Below, piece after piece: positions 8,146-16,692 of a stretch of DNA of 59,412 nt. The position numbers and the translations under genes are program-made. Source of the stretch: Mycobacterium sp. E1214 (GTDB taxonomy: Bacteria; Actinomycetota; Actinomycetes; Mycobacteriales; Mycobacteriaceae); the NCBI RefSeq assembly GCF_001666755.1, contig NZ_LZJC01000137.1, forward strand, positions 1-59,412. The letters are read 5' to 3'. Below the pieces are notes generated by a model. That model was not told where the DNA came from. It searched no databases and was given only the letters and a program-made list of their open reading frames with translations. Numbering within the stretch: position 1 is the stretch's first letter; each line of letters starts with the position of its first letter.

Positions 8146-8838
8146 TCAGTCCGTCACCCAGATCGCCCGGGCGGCGGGGCTGCCCAGGTCCACCGTCTCC
8201 TCGGCGCCACCGCCCGAGGCGATCGCCACGGTGATCATGCCGGCAAATTCGCGGCGGGCGAGCACCCGCAGCCGCGAGTCGAGGTTGATGCCGACGTCGG
8301 CGAAGTAACGCAGCATCTGCGGATCGGCGTCGGAGATGCGGGCCACGGTCCCGGCGTCCCCGTCGTCGCACGCCCACAGCTGCCGCGCCGTCGGGGTGGG
8401 CACCTGCCCATCCGAGGCGGGAATCGGGTCGCCGTGCGGGTCGCGCTGCGGGAAACCGAGCTTGGCGTCGATGCGGGCCACCAGGCGATCGGAGACGGCG
8501 TGCTCGAGGATCTCGGCCTCGTCGTGCACCTCGTCCCAGGCGTAGCCGAGCTCGTTGACCAGGAACGTCTCCAGCAGCCGGTGCCGGCGCACCATGCCGA
8601 GCGCCGCGCGGCGGCCCGCCTCGGTCAACGTCACCGCGCCGTACTTCTCGTGGTCGACGAGGCCCTGCTCCGCGAGCTTGCGGATCGACTCCGACGCGGT
8701 GCTGGCCGACACCCCGATCTTCTCGGCCAGCATCTTGGTGCTGACCTTGGCGTGCGACCACTCCTGGGCGTTCCAGATCACCTTGAGATAGTCCTGGCCG
8801 ACAGCGGTGAGACCGCCATGCTCTTCGTCAGCCCTCAC
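8146..8838 (-). CDS. sirR: DtxR-family metalloregulator SirR (MntR-type)
   Basis: The 230-residue repressor has an N-terminal winged helix (VGQDYLKVIWNAQEW, SASTASESIRKLAEQGLV), a metal-binding dimerisation domain (MVRRHRLLETFL, EILEHAVSDRL) and a C-terminal FeoA/SH3-like domain. The M. tuberculosis orthologue Rv2788 is a manganese-responsive regulator. GTG 8838 is chosen because the minus-strand -10 TAAACT (8852-8847) lies eight bases upstream. A half-conserved palindrome at 8849-8862 overlaps that -10 and could be an autoregulatory site. It is divergent from ribF. Confidence 0.9.
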   Translation of the reverse strand: MRADEEHGGLTAVGQDYLKVIWNAQEWSHAKVSTKMLAEKIGVSASTASESIRKLAEQGLVDHEKYGAVTLTEAGRRAALGMVRRHRLLETFLVNELGYAWDEVHDEAEILEHAVSDRLVARIDAKLGFPQRDPHGDPIPASDGQVPTPTARQLWACDDGDAGTVARISDADPQMLRYFADVGINLDSRLRVLARREFAGMITVAIASGGGAEETVDLGSPAARAIWVTD

Positions 8839-8927
8839 ATCGACAGAGTTTAGGCAACCCAACCCCGATCGGTGTGCTCCACGACACCCGACGCCGTTTC
8901 GGTCTCCCGGACGGCGACCCGGCGCCG

Positions 8928-8933
8928 TAGGCT
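8928..8933 (+). promoter_or_regulatory. -10 element of ribF, leaderless type
   Basis: TAGGCT lies seven bases before the GTG of ribF. Together with the sirR -10 at 8847-8852 it defines a compact divergent promoter region of about 100 bp. Confidence 0.55.
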
Positions 8934-8940
8934 TGCGGGC

Positions 8941-9912
8941 GTGCAGCGCTGGCGCGGCCAAGACGAGATACCCACGGACTGGGGCAGGTGCGTGCTCACC
9001 ATCGGCGTCTTCGACGGTGTGCATCGCGGCCACGCCGAGTTGATCGCGCACGCCGTCAAGGCCGGACGGGCCCGCAACGTGCCGGCGGTGTTGATGACCT
9101 TCGACCCGCATCCCATGGAAGTTGTCTATCCGGGCAGCCATCCGGCGCAACTGACGACGCTGACGCGCCGCGCCGAACTGGTCGAGGAACTCGGCATCGA
9201 CGTCTTCCTGGTGATGCCGTTCACCACCGATTTCATGAAGCTGACGCCCGAGCGCTACGTCCACGAGCTGCTGGTCGAGAACCTGCATGTGGTCGAGGTG
9301 GTCGTCGGGGAGAACTTCACGTTCGGCAAGAAGGCGGGCGGCAACGTCGAAACCCTGCGCCGGGCCGGCGACCGGTTCGGATTCGCGGTCGAGTCGATGT
9401 CGTTGCTCACCGAGCACCACAGCAACGAGACCGTCACGTTCTCGTCCACCTACATCCGTTCCTGCGTCGACGCGGGCGATGTCGTCGCGGCCACCGAGGC
9501 GCTGGGGCGCCCGCACCGCGTCGAGGGCGTCGTCGTGCGGGGGCACGGGCGCGGCGCCGAACTCGGCTACCCCACGGCGAACGTGGCGCCGCCGATGTAC
9601 TCGGCCATCCCCGCCGACGGCGTGTACGCCGCCTGGTTCACGGTGCTGGGCCACGGCCCGGTGACCGGAAGCGTGATCCCGGGCGAGCGCTACCAGGCCG
9701 CGGTGTCGGTCGGCACCAACCCCACCTTCTCGGGTCGCACCCGCACGGTGGAGGCGTTCGTGCTGGACACCGACGCCGATCTCTACGGCCAGCACGTGGC
9801 GCTGGATTTCGTGGCGCGGATCCGCGGGCAACTCAAGTTCGACTCCGTCAAGGAGCTCGTCGTCGCGATGGGCGGGGACACCGAGCGGGCGCGCGGCCTG
9901 CTCACCGACTGA
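8941..9912 (+). CDS. ribF: Bifunctional riboflavin kinase/FAD synthetase RibF
   Basis: The 323-residue enzyme makes FMN and then FAD. The N-terminal nucleotidyltransferase domain shows TIGVFDGVHRGHAELI (HxGH-like), TFDPHP and a VVGENFTFGKKAGG segment. The C-terminal kinase domain shows VVRGHGRGAELGYPTAN and SVGTNPTF. GTG 8941 is supported by the -10 seven bases upstream and the family length. It is followed by rpsO after 142 bp, as in M. tuberculosis. Confidence 0.93.
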   Translation: MQRWRGQDEIPTDWGRCVLTIGVFDGVHRGHAELIAHAVKAGRARNVPAVLMTFDPHPMEVVYPGSHPAQLTTLTRRAELVEELGIDVFLVMPFTTDFMKLTPERYVHELLVENLHVVEVVVGENFTFGKKAGGNVETLRRAGDRFGFAVESMSLLTEHHSNETVTFSSTYIRSCVDAGDVVAATEALGRPHRVEGVVVRGHGRGAELGYPTANVAPPMYSAIPADGVYAAWFTVLGHGPVTGSVIPGERYQAAVSVGTNPTFSGRTRTVEAFVLDTDADLYGQHVALDFVARIRGQLKFDSVKELVVAMGGDTERARGLLTD

Positions 9913-9962
9913 TCGCGCTGCTCGCCCGGCGCGACGATTCGGGGGCGGTGCTCACCGGCTGC

Positions 9963-9968
9963 TAAACT
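9963..9968 (+). promoter_or_regulatory. Candidate -10 of rpsO
   Basis: TAAACT matches TANNNT and lies about 86 bases before the rpsO GTG, in the ribF-rpsO gap. A GGAGAGAG Shine-Dalgarno sequence occurs just before the start codon, so rpsO would have an ordinary leader. Confidence 0.4.
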
Positions 9969-10054
9969 CCCGGACGACATCGGCGCGTGCTGCGGTTCGC
10001 GGTGGCCGCGCTGAACACCTTCTTATCGCGGACTTCATTGATGGAGAGAGTTTC

Positions 10055-10324
10055 GTGGCGCTGACAGCCGAGCAGAAAAAAGAGATCCTGGGCACCTACG
10101 GCCTGCACGACACCGACACCGGTTCGCCGGAGGCGCAGGTCGCGCTGCTGACCAAGCGGATCGCCGACCTCACGGAGCACCTGAAGGTGCACAAGCACGA
10201 CCACCACTCGCGGCGGGGGCTGCTGCTGCTGGTCGGGCGCCGGCGCCGGCTGCTCAAGTACGTCGCCCAGATCGACGTGGCGCGGTACCGCTCGCTCGTC
10301 GAGCGCCTGGGCCTGCGCCGCTGA
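10055..10324 (+). CDS. rpsO: 30S ribosomal protein S15
   Basis: The 89-residue protein carries the S15 signature: TGSPEAQVALLTKRI, LTEHLKVHKHDHHSRRGLL and RRRRLLKYV. It binds 16S rRNA in the small-subunit platform. The start is GTG 10055 after GGAGAGAG. The gene lies upstream of polynucleotide phosphorylase, as in many bacteria, but here a 391-bp gap separates them. Confidence 0.96.
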   Translation: MALTAEQKKEILGTYGLHDTDTGSPEAQVALLTKRIADLTEHLKVHKHDHHSRRGLLLLVGRRRRLLKYVAQIDVARYRSLVERLGLRR

Positions 10325-10715
10325 GGCGGGCGGCCTGGCCCCAATGCGCGCACTCGTGCCGTGGGCCGAGGCCGCCGGTGTAGAGTAAGGACGTTCTGGG
10401 CCGTTCGGCCCGAGCAAACGGTGCGGCTACGCAGATCCGCGTGTGCCGTTCCAGCGTGTCACTACGCAAGTCCGAGGGAGCGGTTGGGTCTGCATCGGAC
10501 GGTCTTCGGTAGTGGCTGCCGGGCTCTCCGGATCTGGAGCAGGTCGGCCGCTTCGATCGATGGCCGTAGCCGCATACAGACCCGGCTCTTCACGAAAGCT
10601 TCGAGGGTGACTCGCGGGCCCCGCCAGGGGTCGGTGAGTACCCTCTGCGGTCTCTCTCCAGGTTGCGCGTGACGACGCGAAACAGCCGAAGATAAGAGAG
10701 GCCGTACGGACGTCT
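10325..10715 (+). promoter_or_regulatory. 391-bp rpsO-gpsI gap: candidate promoter and long structured gpsI leader
   Basis: I see no credible gene here; as I recall, M. tuberculosis has lppU at this place. TAGAGT at 10381-10386 could be a -10, giving a leader of about 325 nt. Just after it, 10396-10414 forms a GGGCC-GTTC-GGCCC hairpin. Further on, GGGTCTG (10486-10492) pairs with CAGACCC (10577-10583), extendable with wobbles. It encloses a GCTCT/GGAGC hairpin (10523-10540) and a CGGCC/GGCCG hairpin (10545-10566). This is a closed multibranch fold that may be a processing or autoregulation site. Confidence 0.45.
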
Positions 10716-12992
10716 ATGTCTGTAGCTGAGATTGACCAGGGCGTGTTCGAGGCGACCGCCACCATCGACAACGGGAGCTTCGGCACCCGCACCATCCGTT
10801 TTGAGACGGGCCGGCTGGCCCAGCAGGCCGCCGGCGCCGTCGCCGCGTACCTCGACGACGAGAACATGCTGTTGTCGGCGACCACCGCCAGCAAGAGCCC
10901 GAAGGAACACTTCGACTTCTTCCCGTTGACCGTCGACGTCGAGGAGCGGATGTACGCCGCGGGCCGCATCCCCGGTTCGTTCTTCCGTCGGGAGGGCCGC
11001 CCCTCCACCGACGCGATCCTGACCTGCCGCCTGATCGACCGGCCGCTGCGCCCGTCGTTCGTCTCGGGCCTGCGCAACGAGATCCAGGTCGTCGTGACGA
11101 TCCTGAGCCTGGACCCCAACGACCTCTACGACGTCGTCGCGATTAACGCCGCGTCCGCGTCCACCCAGCTCGCCGGCCTGCCGTTTGCGGGTCCCGTCGG
11201 CGGGGTGCGGGTGGCGCTGATCGACGGCCAGTGGGTCGCGTTCCCGACCGTCGAACAACTCGAGCGCGCCGTGTTCGACATGGTCGTGGCCGGGCGCATC
11301 GTCGGCACCGACTCCGACGGCAAGCCCGACGTCGCCATCATGATGGTCGAGGCCGAGGCCACCGAAAAGGTCATCGAGCTCGTCGAGGGCGGCGCCCAGG
11401 CGCCGACGGAAACCGTGGTCGCCGAGGGCCTCGAGGCGGCCAAGCCGTTCATCGCCGCGCTGTGCGCCGCGCAGCAGGAGCTGGCCGACGCGGCCGCGAA
11501 GCCCACCAGCGACTACCCGGTGTTCCCCGACTACGCCGAGGACGTGTACTACTCGGTCGCCTCGGTGGCGACCGACGAGCTGGCCAAGGCCCTGACCATC
11601 GGCGGCAAGGCGGAGCGCGACGCGCGCACCGACGAGCTCAAGGCCGAGGTGCAGGCGCGCCTGGCCGAGACCTACGAGGGCCGGGAGAAGGAGGTCAGCG
11701 CCGCCTTCCGCTCGCTGACCAAGAAGCTGGTCCGCCAGCGCATCCTCACCGACCACTTCCGCATCGACGGCCGCGGCATCACCGACATCCGCGCCCTGTC
11801 CGCCGAGGTGGCCGTCGTGCCGCGGGCGCACGGCAGCGCCCTGTTCGAGCGCGGCGAGACCCAGATCCTGGGCGTCACCACGCTCGACATGGTCAAGATG
11901 GCCCAGCAGATCGACTCGCTGGGCCCCGAGACCTCCAAGCGCTACATGCACCACTACAACTTCCCGCCGTTCTCCACCGGTGAGACCGGCCGCGTCGGTT
12001 CGCCGAAGCGGCGCGAGATCGGGCACGGCGCGCTGGCCGAGCGGGCCCTGGTGCCCGTGCTGCCGAGCGTCGAGGAGTTCCCCTACGCCATCCGCCAGGT
12101 GTCCGAGGCGCTGGGCTCCAACGGCTCGACGTCCATGGGCTCGGTCTGCGCGTCCACGCTGGCGCTGCTCAACGCCGGGGTGCCGCTGAAGGCGCCGGTG
12201 GCGGGCATCGCGATGGGCCTGGTCTCCGACGACGTCGAGGTGGACGGCAAGACGGAGCGCCGCTTCGTCACGCTGACCGACATCCTGGGCGCCGAGGACG
12301 CGTTCGGCGACATGGACTTCAAGTGCGCCGGCACCAAGGACTTCGTCACCGCGTTGCAGCTCGACACCAAGCTCGACGGGATCCCGTCGCAGGTGCTGGC
12401 GGGCGCGCTGGCGCAGGCCAAGGACGCCCGGTTGACCATCCTCGAGGTCATGGCCGAGGCCATCGACGGCCCCGACGAGATGAGCCCGTACGCGCCGCGG
12501 GTGACCACCATCAAGGTGCCGGTCGACAAGATCGGCGAGGTCATCGGGCCCAAGGGCAAGGTCATCAACGCCATCACCGAGGAGACCGGCGCGCAGATCT
12601 CCATCGAGGACGACGGCACCGTGTTCGTCGGCGCCACCGACGGCCCGTCGGCGCAGGCCGCGATCGACAAGATCAACGCCATCGCCAACCCGCAGCTGCC
12701 GACCGTCGGCGAGCGGTTCCTCGGAACGGTGGTCAAGACAACCGATTTCGGCGCGTTCGTGTCGCTGCTGCCGGGACGCGACGGGCTGGTGCACATCTCC
12801 AAGCTCGGCAAGGGCAAGCGCATCGCCAAGGTCGAAGACGTGGTGAACGTCGGGGACAAGCTGCGCGTGGAGATCGCCGACATCGACAAGCGCGGCAAGA
12901 TCTCGCTGGTCCTGGTGGCCGACGAGGAGTCGGCCGGCGGCGAGGCCCCCGCCCCGGAGACCGCACCGGCCGATGCCGCCAGCTCAGTCTAG
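10716..12992 (+). CDS. gpsI: Polynucleotide phosphorylase GpsI (PNPase)
   Basis: The 758-residue 3'-5' phosphorolytic exoribonuclease shows two RNase PH-like domains (ICRLIDRPLRPSF type in the first; FERGETQILGVTTL and MGSVCASTLALLNAGVP in the second). A KH domain (VIGPKGKVINAITEETGA) and a C-terminal S1 domain (GTVVKTTDFGAFVSLLPG, HISKL) follow. It degrades mRNA and can make 3' tails. Its 3' end overlaps pepR by 20 bp. Regulation may act through the long leader upstream. Confidence 0.96.
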   Translation: MSVAEIDQGVFEATATIDNGSFGTRTIRFETGRLAQQAAGAVAAYLDDENMLLSATTASKSPKEHFDFFPLTVDVEERMYAAGRIPGSFFRREGRPSTDAILTCRLIDRPLRPSFVSGLRNEIQVVVTILSLDPNDLYDVVAINAASASTQLAGLPFAGPVGGVRVALIDGQWVAFPTVEQLERAVFDMVVAGRIVGTDSDGKPDVAIMMVEAEATEKVIELVEGGAQAPTETVVAEGLEAAKPFIAALCAAQQELADAAAKPTSDYPVFPDYAEDVYYSVASVATDELAKALTIGGKAERDARTDELKAEVQARLAETYEGREKEVSAAFRSLTKKLVRQRILTDHFRIDGRGITDIRALSAEVAVVPRAHGSALFERGETQILGVTTLDMVKMAQQIDSLGPETSKRYMHHYNFPPFSTGETGRVGSPKRREIGHGALAERALVPVLPSVEEFPYAIRQVSEALGSNGSTSMGSVCASTLALLNAGVPLKAPVAGIAMGLVSDDVEVDGKTERRFVTLTDILGAEDAFGDMDFKCAGTKDFVTALQLDTKLDGIPSQVLAGALAQAKDARLTILEVMAEAIDGPDEMSPYAPRVTTIKVPVDKIGEVIGPKGKVINAITEETGAQISIEDDGTVFVGATDGPSAQAAIDKINAIANPQLPTVGERFLGTVVKTTDFGAFVSLLPGRDGLVHISKLGKGKRIAKVEDVVNVGDKLRVEIADIDKRGKISLVLVADEESAGGEAPAPETAPADAASSV

Positions 12993-14340
12993 GAAGCCGG
13001 CAGCCGACCCCGCGCTGCGCCGGGGCGCCCGCGTCGCCGCAGCCAAACCCGGACATCAGGCGGTGCTGCGCCGCACCACCCTGCCGGGTGGGTTGCGGGT
13101 GGTCACCGAATACCTGCCGTCGGTGCGGTCGGCCTCGGTCGGGGTGTGGGTCGGGGTCGGCTCGCGCGACGAGGGCGCCACGGTGGCCGGCGCGGCGCAC
13201 TTCCTGGAACACCTGCTGTTCAAGTCGACGCCGACCCGCACCGCCGTGGACATCGCGCAGGCGATGGACGCCGTCGGGGGAGAGCTCAACGCCTTCACCG
13301 CCAAGGAGCACACCTGCTATTACGCGCACGTGCTCGACAGCGACCTGGCGCTGGCCGTCGACCTGGTGGCCGACGTGGTGCTCAACGGGCGCTGCGCCGC
13401 CGACGACGTCGAGCTGGAACGCGATGTCGTCCTCGAGGAGATCGCGATGCGCGACGACGACCCCGAGGACGCCCTCGGCGACATGTTCCTGGGCGCGCTG
13501 TTCGGCGACCACCCGGTAGGGCGCCCGGTGATCGGCACCGCGCAGTCGGTGTCGGCGATGACCCGCGCCCAGCTGCACTCGTTCCACGTCCGGCGGTACA
13601 CGCCTGACCGGATGGTGGTGGCGGTCGCCGGCAACGTCGACCACGCCGAGGTGGTGTCGTTGGTGCGTCGGCACTTCGGGCCGCACCTGGTGCGCGGACG
13701 GGAGCCGATCGCCCCGCGCAAGGGCGCGGGCCGGGTGACCGGCCGGCCGGGTCTGCTGGTCGGCAAGCGCGACGCCGAGCAGGCGCACGTGTCGCTGGGA
13801 GTCCGCACGCCCGGGCGCGGGTGGGAACACCGCTGGGCGTTGTCGGTGCTGCACACGGCGCTGGGCGGCGGCCTGAGTTCGCGGCTGTTCCAGGAGGTGC
13901 GCGAGCTGCGCGGCCTGGCCTACTCGGTGTACTCGACGGTGGACATCTTCGCCGACAGCGGAGCGCTGTCGGTGTACGCCGCCTGCCAGCCCGAGCGTTT
14001 CGCCGAGGTCATGCAGGTCACCGGCGAGGTGTTGGAGTCCGTGGCGCGCGACGGCATCACCGACGCCGAATGCCGCATCGCCAAGGGCTCCCTGCGGGGC
14101 GGGCTGGTGCTGGGCCTGGAGGACTCGAGCTCGCGGATGAGCCGGCTGGGGCGCAGCGAACTGAACTACGGCAAACACCGCAGCATCGAGGACACGCTGC
14201 AGCAGATCGACCAGGTGACGGTCGAGGAGGTCAACGCGGTCGCCCGGCGCCTGCTCAGCCAGCCCTACGGGGCCGCGGTGCTGGGCCCGTTCACCTCCAA
14301 ACGGTCACTGCCCCAACAACTTCGGGCGATGGTAAAGTAG
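12973..14340 (+). CDS. pepR: M16-family zinc protease PepR
   Basis: The 455-residue peptidase of the insulinase/M16B type has the inverted zinc motif HFLEH (within AAHFLEHLLFKST) followed by a distal Glu in the ERDVVLEEIAMRDD region. The second half has the usual non-catalytic domain (GLAYSVYST, SSSRMSRLGRSEL). It is slightly longer than the M. tuberculosis protein at the N-terminus. The ATG at 12973 lies inside gpsI, implying coupled translation. Confidence 0.92.
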   Translation: MPPAQSRKPAADPALRRGARVAAAKPGHQAVLRRTTLPGGLRVVTEYLPSVRSASVGVWVGVGSRDEGATVAGAAHFLEHLLFKSTPTRTAVDIAQAMDAVGGELNAFTAKEHTCYYAHVLDSDLALAVDLVADVVLNGRCAADDVELERDVVLEEIAMRDDDPEDALGDMFLGALFGDHPVGRPVIGTAQSVSAMTRAQLHSFHVRRYTPDRMVVAVAGNVDHAEVVSLVRRHFGPHLVRGREPIAPRKGAGRVTGRPGLLVGKRDAEQAHVSLGVRTPGRGWEHRWALSVLHTALGGGLSSRLFQEVRELRGLAYSVYSTVDIFADSGALSVYAACQPERFAEVMQVTGEVLESVARDGITDAECRIAKGSLRGGLVLGLEDSSSRMSRLGRSELNYGKHRSIEDTLQQIDQVTVEEVNAVARRLLSQPYGAAVLGPFTSKRSLPQQLRAMVK

Positions 14341-14397
14341 CGCCACATGTCCGCCCCCACACTCGCGCCGTGCCGGCGCTCGCCGTCGGCGGAGTAG
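14333..14397 (+). promoter_or_regulatory. Candidate leaderless 16-codon upstream ORF with its -10
   Basis: TAAAGT (14333-14338) at the pepR 3' end lies eight bases before an ATG at 14347. That ATG opens a 16-codon frame (MSAPTLAPCRRSPSAE) ending in TAG at 14395-14397, four bases before the ATG of the nitronate monooxygenase. The layout suggests a leaderless small ORF coupled to the next gene. Confidence 0.35.
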
Positions 14398-14401
14398 CCG
14401 G

Positions 14402-15427
14402 ATGGTACTGGGTTTCTGGGACATCATGGTCCCCATCGTCGGCGCGCCGATGGCCGGCGGTCCCGGGACCCCCGCGCTGGCGGCCGCGGTGTCCAACGCG
14501 GGCGGCCTGGGCTTCGTGGCCGGCGGCTACCTGGATGCCGACCAGTTCGCCGAGGACATCGCCGCGGCGCGCAAGGCCACCACCGGCCCGCTGGGCGTGA
14601 ACCTGTTCGTGCCCCAGCCCAGCGTCGCGGACTGGGTGGCGCTGGACTATTACGCCGCCGAGCTCGAGGAGATCGCCGAGCACTACCACGTCGAGGTCGG
14701 GCATCCGCAATACGGCGACGACGACGGGTGGGAGGAAAAACTCGAGGTGGTGGCCGACGTGCGGCCCGAGCTGGTGTCGTTCACCTTCGGGGTGCCGCCG
14801 CCCGACGTGATCCGCCGGCTCGGCGCGCTGGGCCTGCTCGTGATGGTCACGGTGACGTCGGCCTACGAGGCCGGGGTGGCGGTGGCCGCCGGCGCGGACA
14901 GCCTGGTGGTGCAGGGACCCGGCGCCGGCGGGCACCGCGGTACGTTCGCGCCGGACATGGAGCCGGGCAGCGAGTCGCTGCACCAGCTGATCGACCGGAT
15001 CCGGCACGCGCACGACGTCCCGATCATCGCCGCCGGCGGGCTCGGCACCGCCGAGGAGGTGGCGACCGTGCTGCGCCGCGGTGCGGTGGCGGCGCAGGTC
15101 GGCACCGCGCTGCTGCTCAGCGACGAGGCCGGCACCAATTCGGCGCACCGCGTCGCGCTGAAGAACCCGTTGTTCGCGACGACCGTTGTGACCCGGGCGT
15201 TTTCGGGCCGCTACGCGCGCGGCCTGGAGAACGACTTCACCCGCCAGCTGGACCACCTGGCGCCGTTGGGATATCCCGAGGTGAACCAGATGACCTGGCC
15301 CATCCGGCAGGCGGCGGCGGCCCAGGAAGACCCGAACGGGATGCCCCTGTGGGCGGGTACGGCGTTCAAGCACGCCAGCGCCGGCCCCGCGGCCGACATC
15401 GTCGCCGCGCTGGCGGCCAACGCCTGA
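14402..15427 (+). CDS. Nitronate monooxygenase (2-nitropropane dioxygenase family)
   Basis: The 341-residue FMN-dependent TIM-barrel protein shows PIVGAPMAGGPGTPALAAAV at the N-terminus, GPLGVNLFV, a QGPGAGGHRGTF segment and AAGGLGTAEEVA with VGTALLLSDE for phosphate/FMN binding. It probably oxidises alkyl nitronates. By order it matches Rv2781c. The stop is three bases from the convergent ald stop. The preceding small ORF may couple its translation. Confidence 0.88.
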   Translation: MVLGFWDIMVPIVGAPMAGGPGTPALAAAVSNAGGLGFVAGGYLDADQFAEDIAAARKATTGPLGVNLFVPQPSVADWVALDYYAAELEEIAEHYHVEVGHPQYGDDDGWEEKLEVVADVRPELVSFTFGVPPPDVIRRLGALGLLVMVTVTSAYEAGVAVAAGADSLVVQGPGAGGHRGTFAPDMEPGSESLHQLIDRIRHAHDVPIIAAGGLGTAEEVATVLRRGAVAAQVGTALLLSDEAGTNSAHRVALKNPLFATTVVTRAFSGRYARGLENDFTRQLDHLAPLGYPEVNQMTWPIRQAAAAQEDPNGMPLWAGTAFKHASAGPAADIVAALAANA

Positions 15428-15430
15428 CGG

Positions 15431-16546
15431 TCAGCCCAGCACGCTGGCGGGATCGGCAGCGGGCAGCCCCAAGTCGGTGGCCACCTGGTCGGACAGCAGG
15501 GCGCCGTCGTGCGTCGAAAGCCCTTGCGCCAACGCGTGATCGGAGCGGCAGGCCGCCCGCCAGCCGCGGTCGGCGAGGGCGATGACGTAGGGCATGGTGG
15601 CGTTGGTCAGCGCCACGGTCGAGGTCTTCGGGACCGCGCTGGGCATGTTGGCCACGCAGTAGAACAGCGTGTCGTGCACGGCGAACGTCGGGTCGTCGTG
15701 GGTGGTCGGGCGCGAGTCCTCGAAGCAGCCGCCCTGGTCGATGGAGATGTCTACCAGCACGGCCCCCGGCTTCATTTGCGCGACAAGCGCATTGGAGACG
15801 AGGTTGGGCGCTTTGTGGCCGGGCAGCAACACGGCCCCGATCACCAGGTCGGCGCGCTTGACGGTGCCCTCCAGGTCGTAGGCCGACGAGTACCGGGTGC
15901 GCACCTGCCCGCCGAATTCCGCGTCGAGCTGTCGAAGCCTGGTGATGTTGACGTCCAGCACGGTGACGGCTCCGCCCATGCCACCGGCCACCCGGGCCGC
16001 GTTGTAGCCCGCGGTCCCCGCCCCGATCACCACGACGTCGGCGGGCTTGACGCCCGGGACGCCGCCCATCAGGACGCCGCGCCCGCCGTGGGTGCGCATC
16101 AGGTGGTAGGCGCCCACCTGCGCGGCGAGCCGTCCGGCGACCTCGCTCATGGGGGCCAGCAGCGGCAGCGTGCCGTCGGCGGCCTGCACCGTCTCGTAGG
16201 CGATCGCCGTTGTGCCCGAGGCCAACAGCGCGTCGGTGCACGCGCGCGACGCGGCCAGGTGCAGATAGGTGAACAGGACCTGATCGCGCCGCAGCAGGCC
16301 GTATTCGGCCGGCACGGGTTCCTTGACCTTCAGCAGCAGGTCCGCCTCGGCCCATACCTGCTCGGCGGTGTCGGCCAGTTCGGCGCCGGCCGCCTTGTAT
16401 TCGGGATCGGGGATGGCCGAGCCCTCGCCGGCGCCGGCCTGCACGAGCACCTCGTGGCCGTGGCGGGTCAGTTCGGCGACACCGGCCGGGGTGAGGGCGA
16501 CCCTGAACTCGTTGGTCTTGGTCTCGGTTGGCACACCGACTCGCAT
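15431..16546 (-). CDS. ald: Alanine dehydrogenase Ald
   Basis: The 371-residue NAD-dependent enzyme interconverts L-alanine and pyruvate plus ammonia. It shows MRVGVPTETKTNEFRVALTP, the Rossmann segment VVVIGAGTAGYNAARVA and a DISIDQGGCFEDSRPT segment. I start at ATG 16546, giving the family's exact length; the frame continues 16 codons upstream without support. GCAAGGGG precedes the start. As I recall, M. tuberculosis has the regulator gene aldR divergent here; no such gene is present. Confidence 0.95.
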   Translation of the reverse strand: MRVGVPTETKTNEFRVALTPAGVAELTRHGHEVLVQAGAGEGSAIPDPEYKAAGAELADTAEQVWAEADLLLKVKEPVPAEYGLLRRDQVLFTYLHLAASRACTDALLASGTTAIAYETVQAADGTLPLLAPMSEVAGRLAAQVGAYHLMRTHGGRGVLMGGVPGVKPADVVVIGAGTAGYNAARVAGGMGGAVTVLDVNITRLRQLDAEFGGQVRTRYSSAYDLEGTVKRADLVIGAVLLPGHKAPNLVSNALVAQMKPGAVLVDISIDQGGCFEDSRPTTHDDPTFAVHDTLFYCVANMPSAVPKTSTVALTNATMPYVIALADRGWRAACRSDHALAQGLSTHDGALLSDQVATDLGLPAADPASVLG

Positions 16547-16680
16547 GAGCGCCCCTTGCGTCGCGTTGCCCCTCAGGCCCTTCGGGCCCCTCAAGTGTGA
16601 AGAAAGTCGGCGGGGGCCGCAATCGAAGCCCGGGCGCGAACCGGTGCCAGGTTTTTCCCGCTTCGGCCGCGCCCGCTGCC

Positions 16681-16686
16681 TATGAT
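16681..16686 (+). promoter_or_regulatory. -10 element of the SRPBCC gene, leaderless type
   Basis: TATGAT ends six bases before the ATG at 16693, with no Shine-Dalgarno sequence. Confidence 0.55.
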
Positions 16687-16692
16687 CGGCCG

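Noticed and set aside
10361..10672. A 103-codon frame in the gpsI leader
   Set aside because: It has no ribosome site, recognisable domain or codon pattern like neighbouring genes. RNA structure explains the gap better.
10590..12794. A 734-codon open frame on the minus strand
   Set aside because: It is antisense to gpsI, low in complexity and without any domain pattern.
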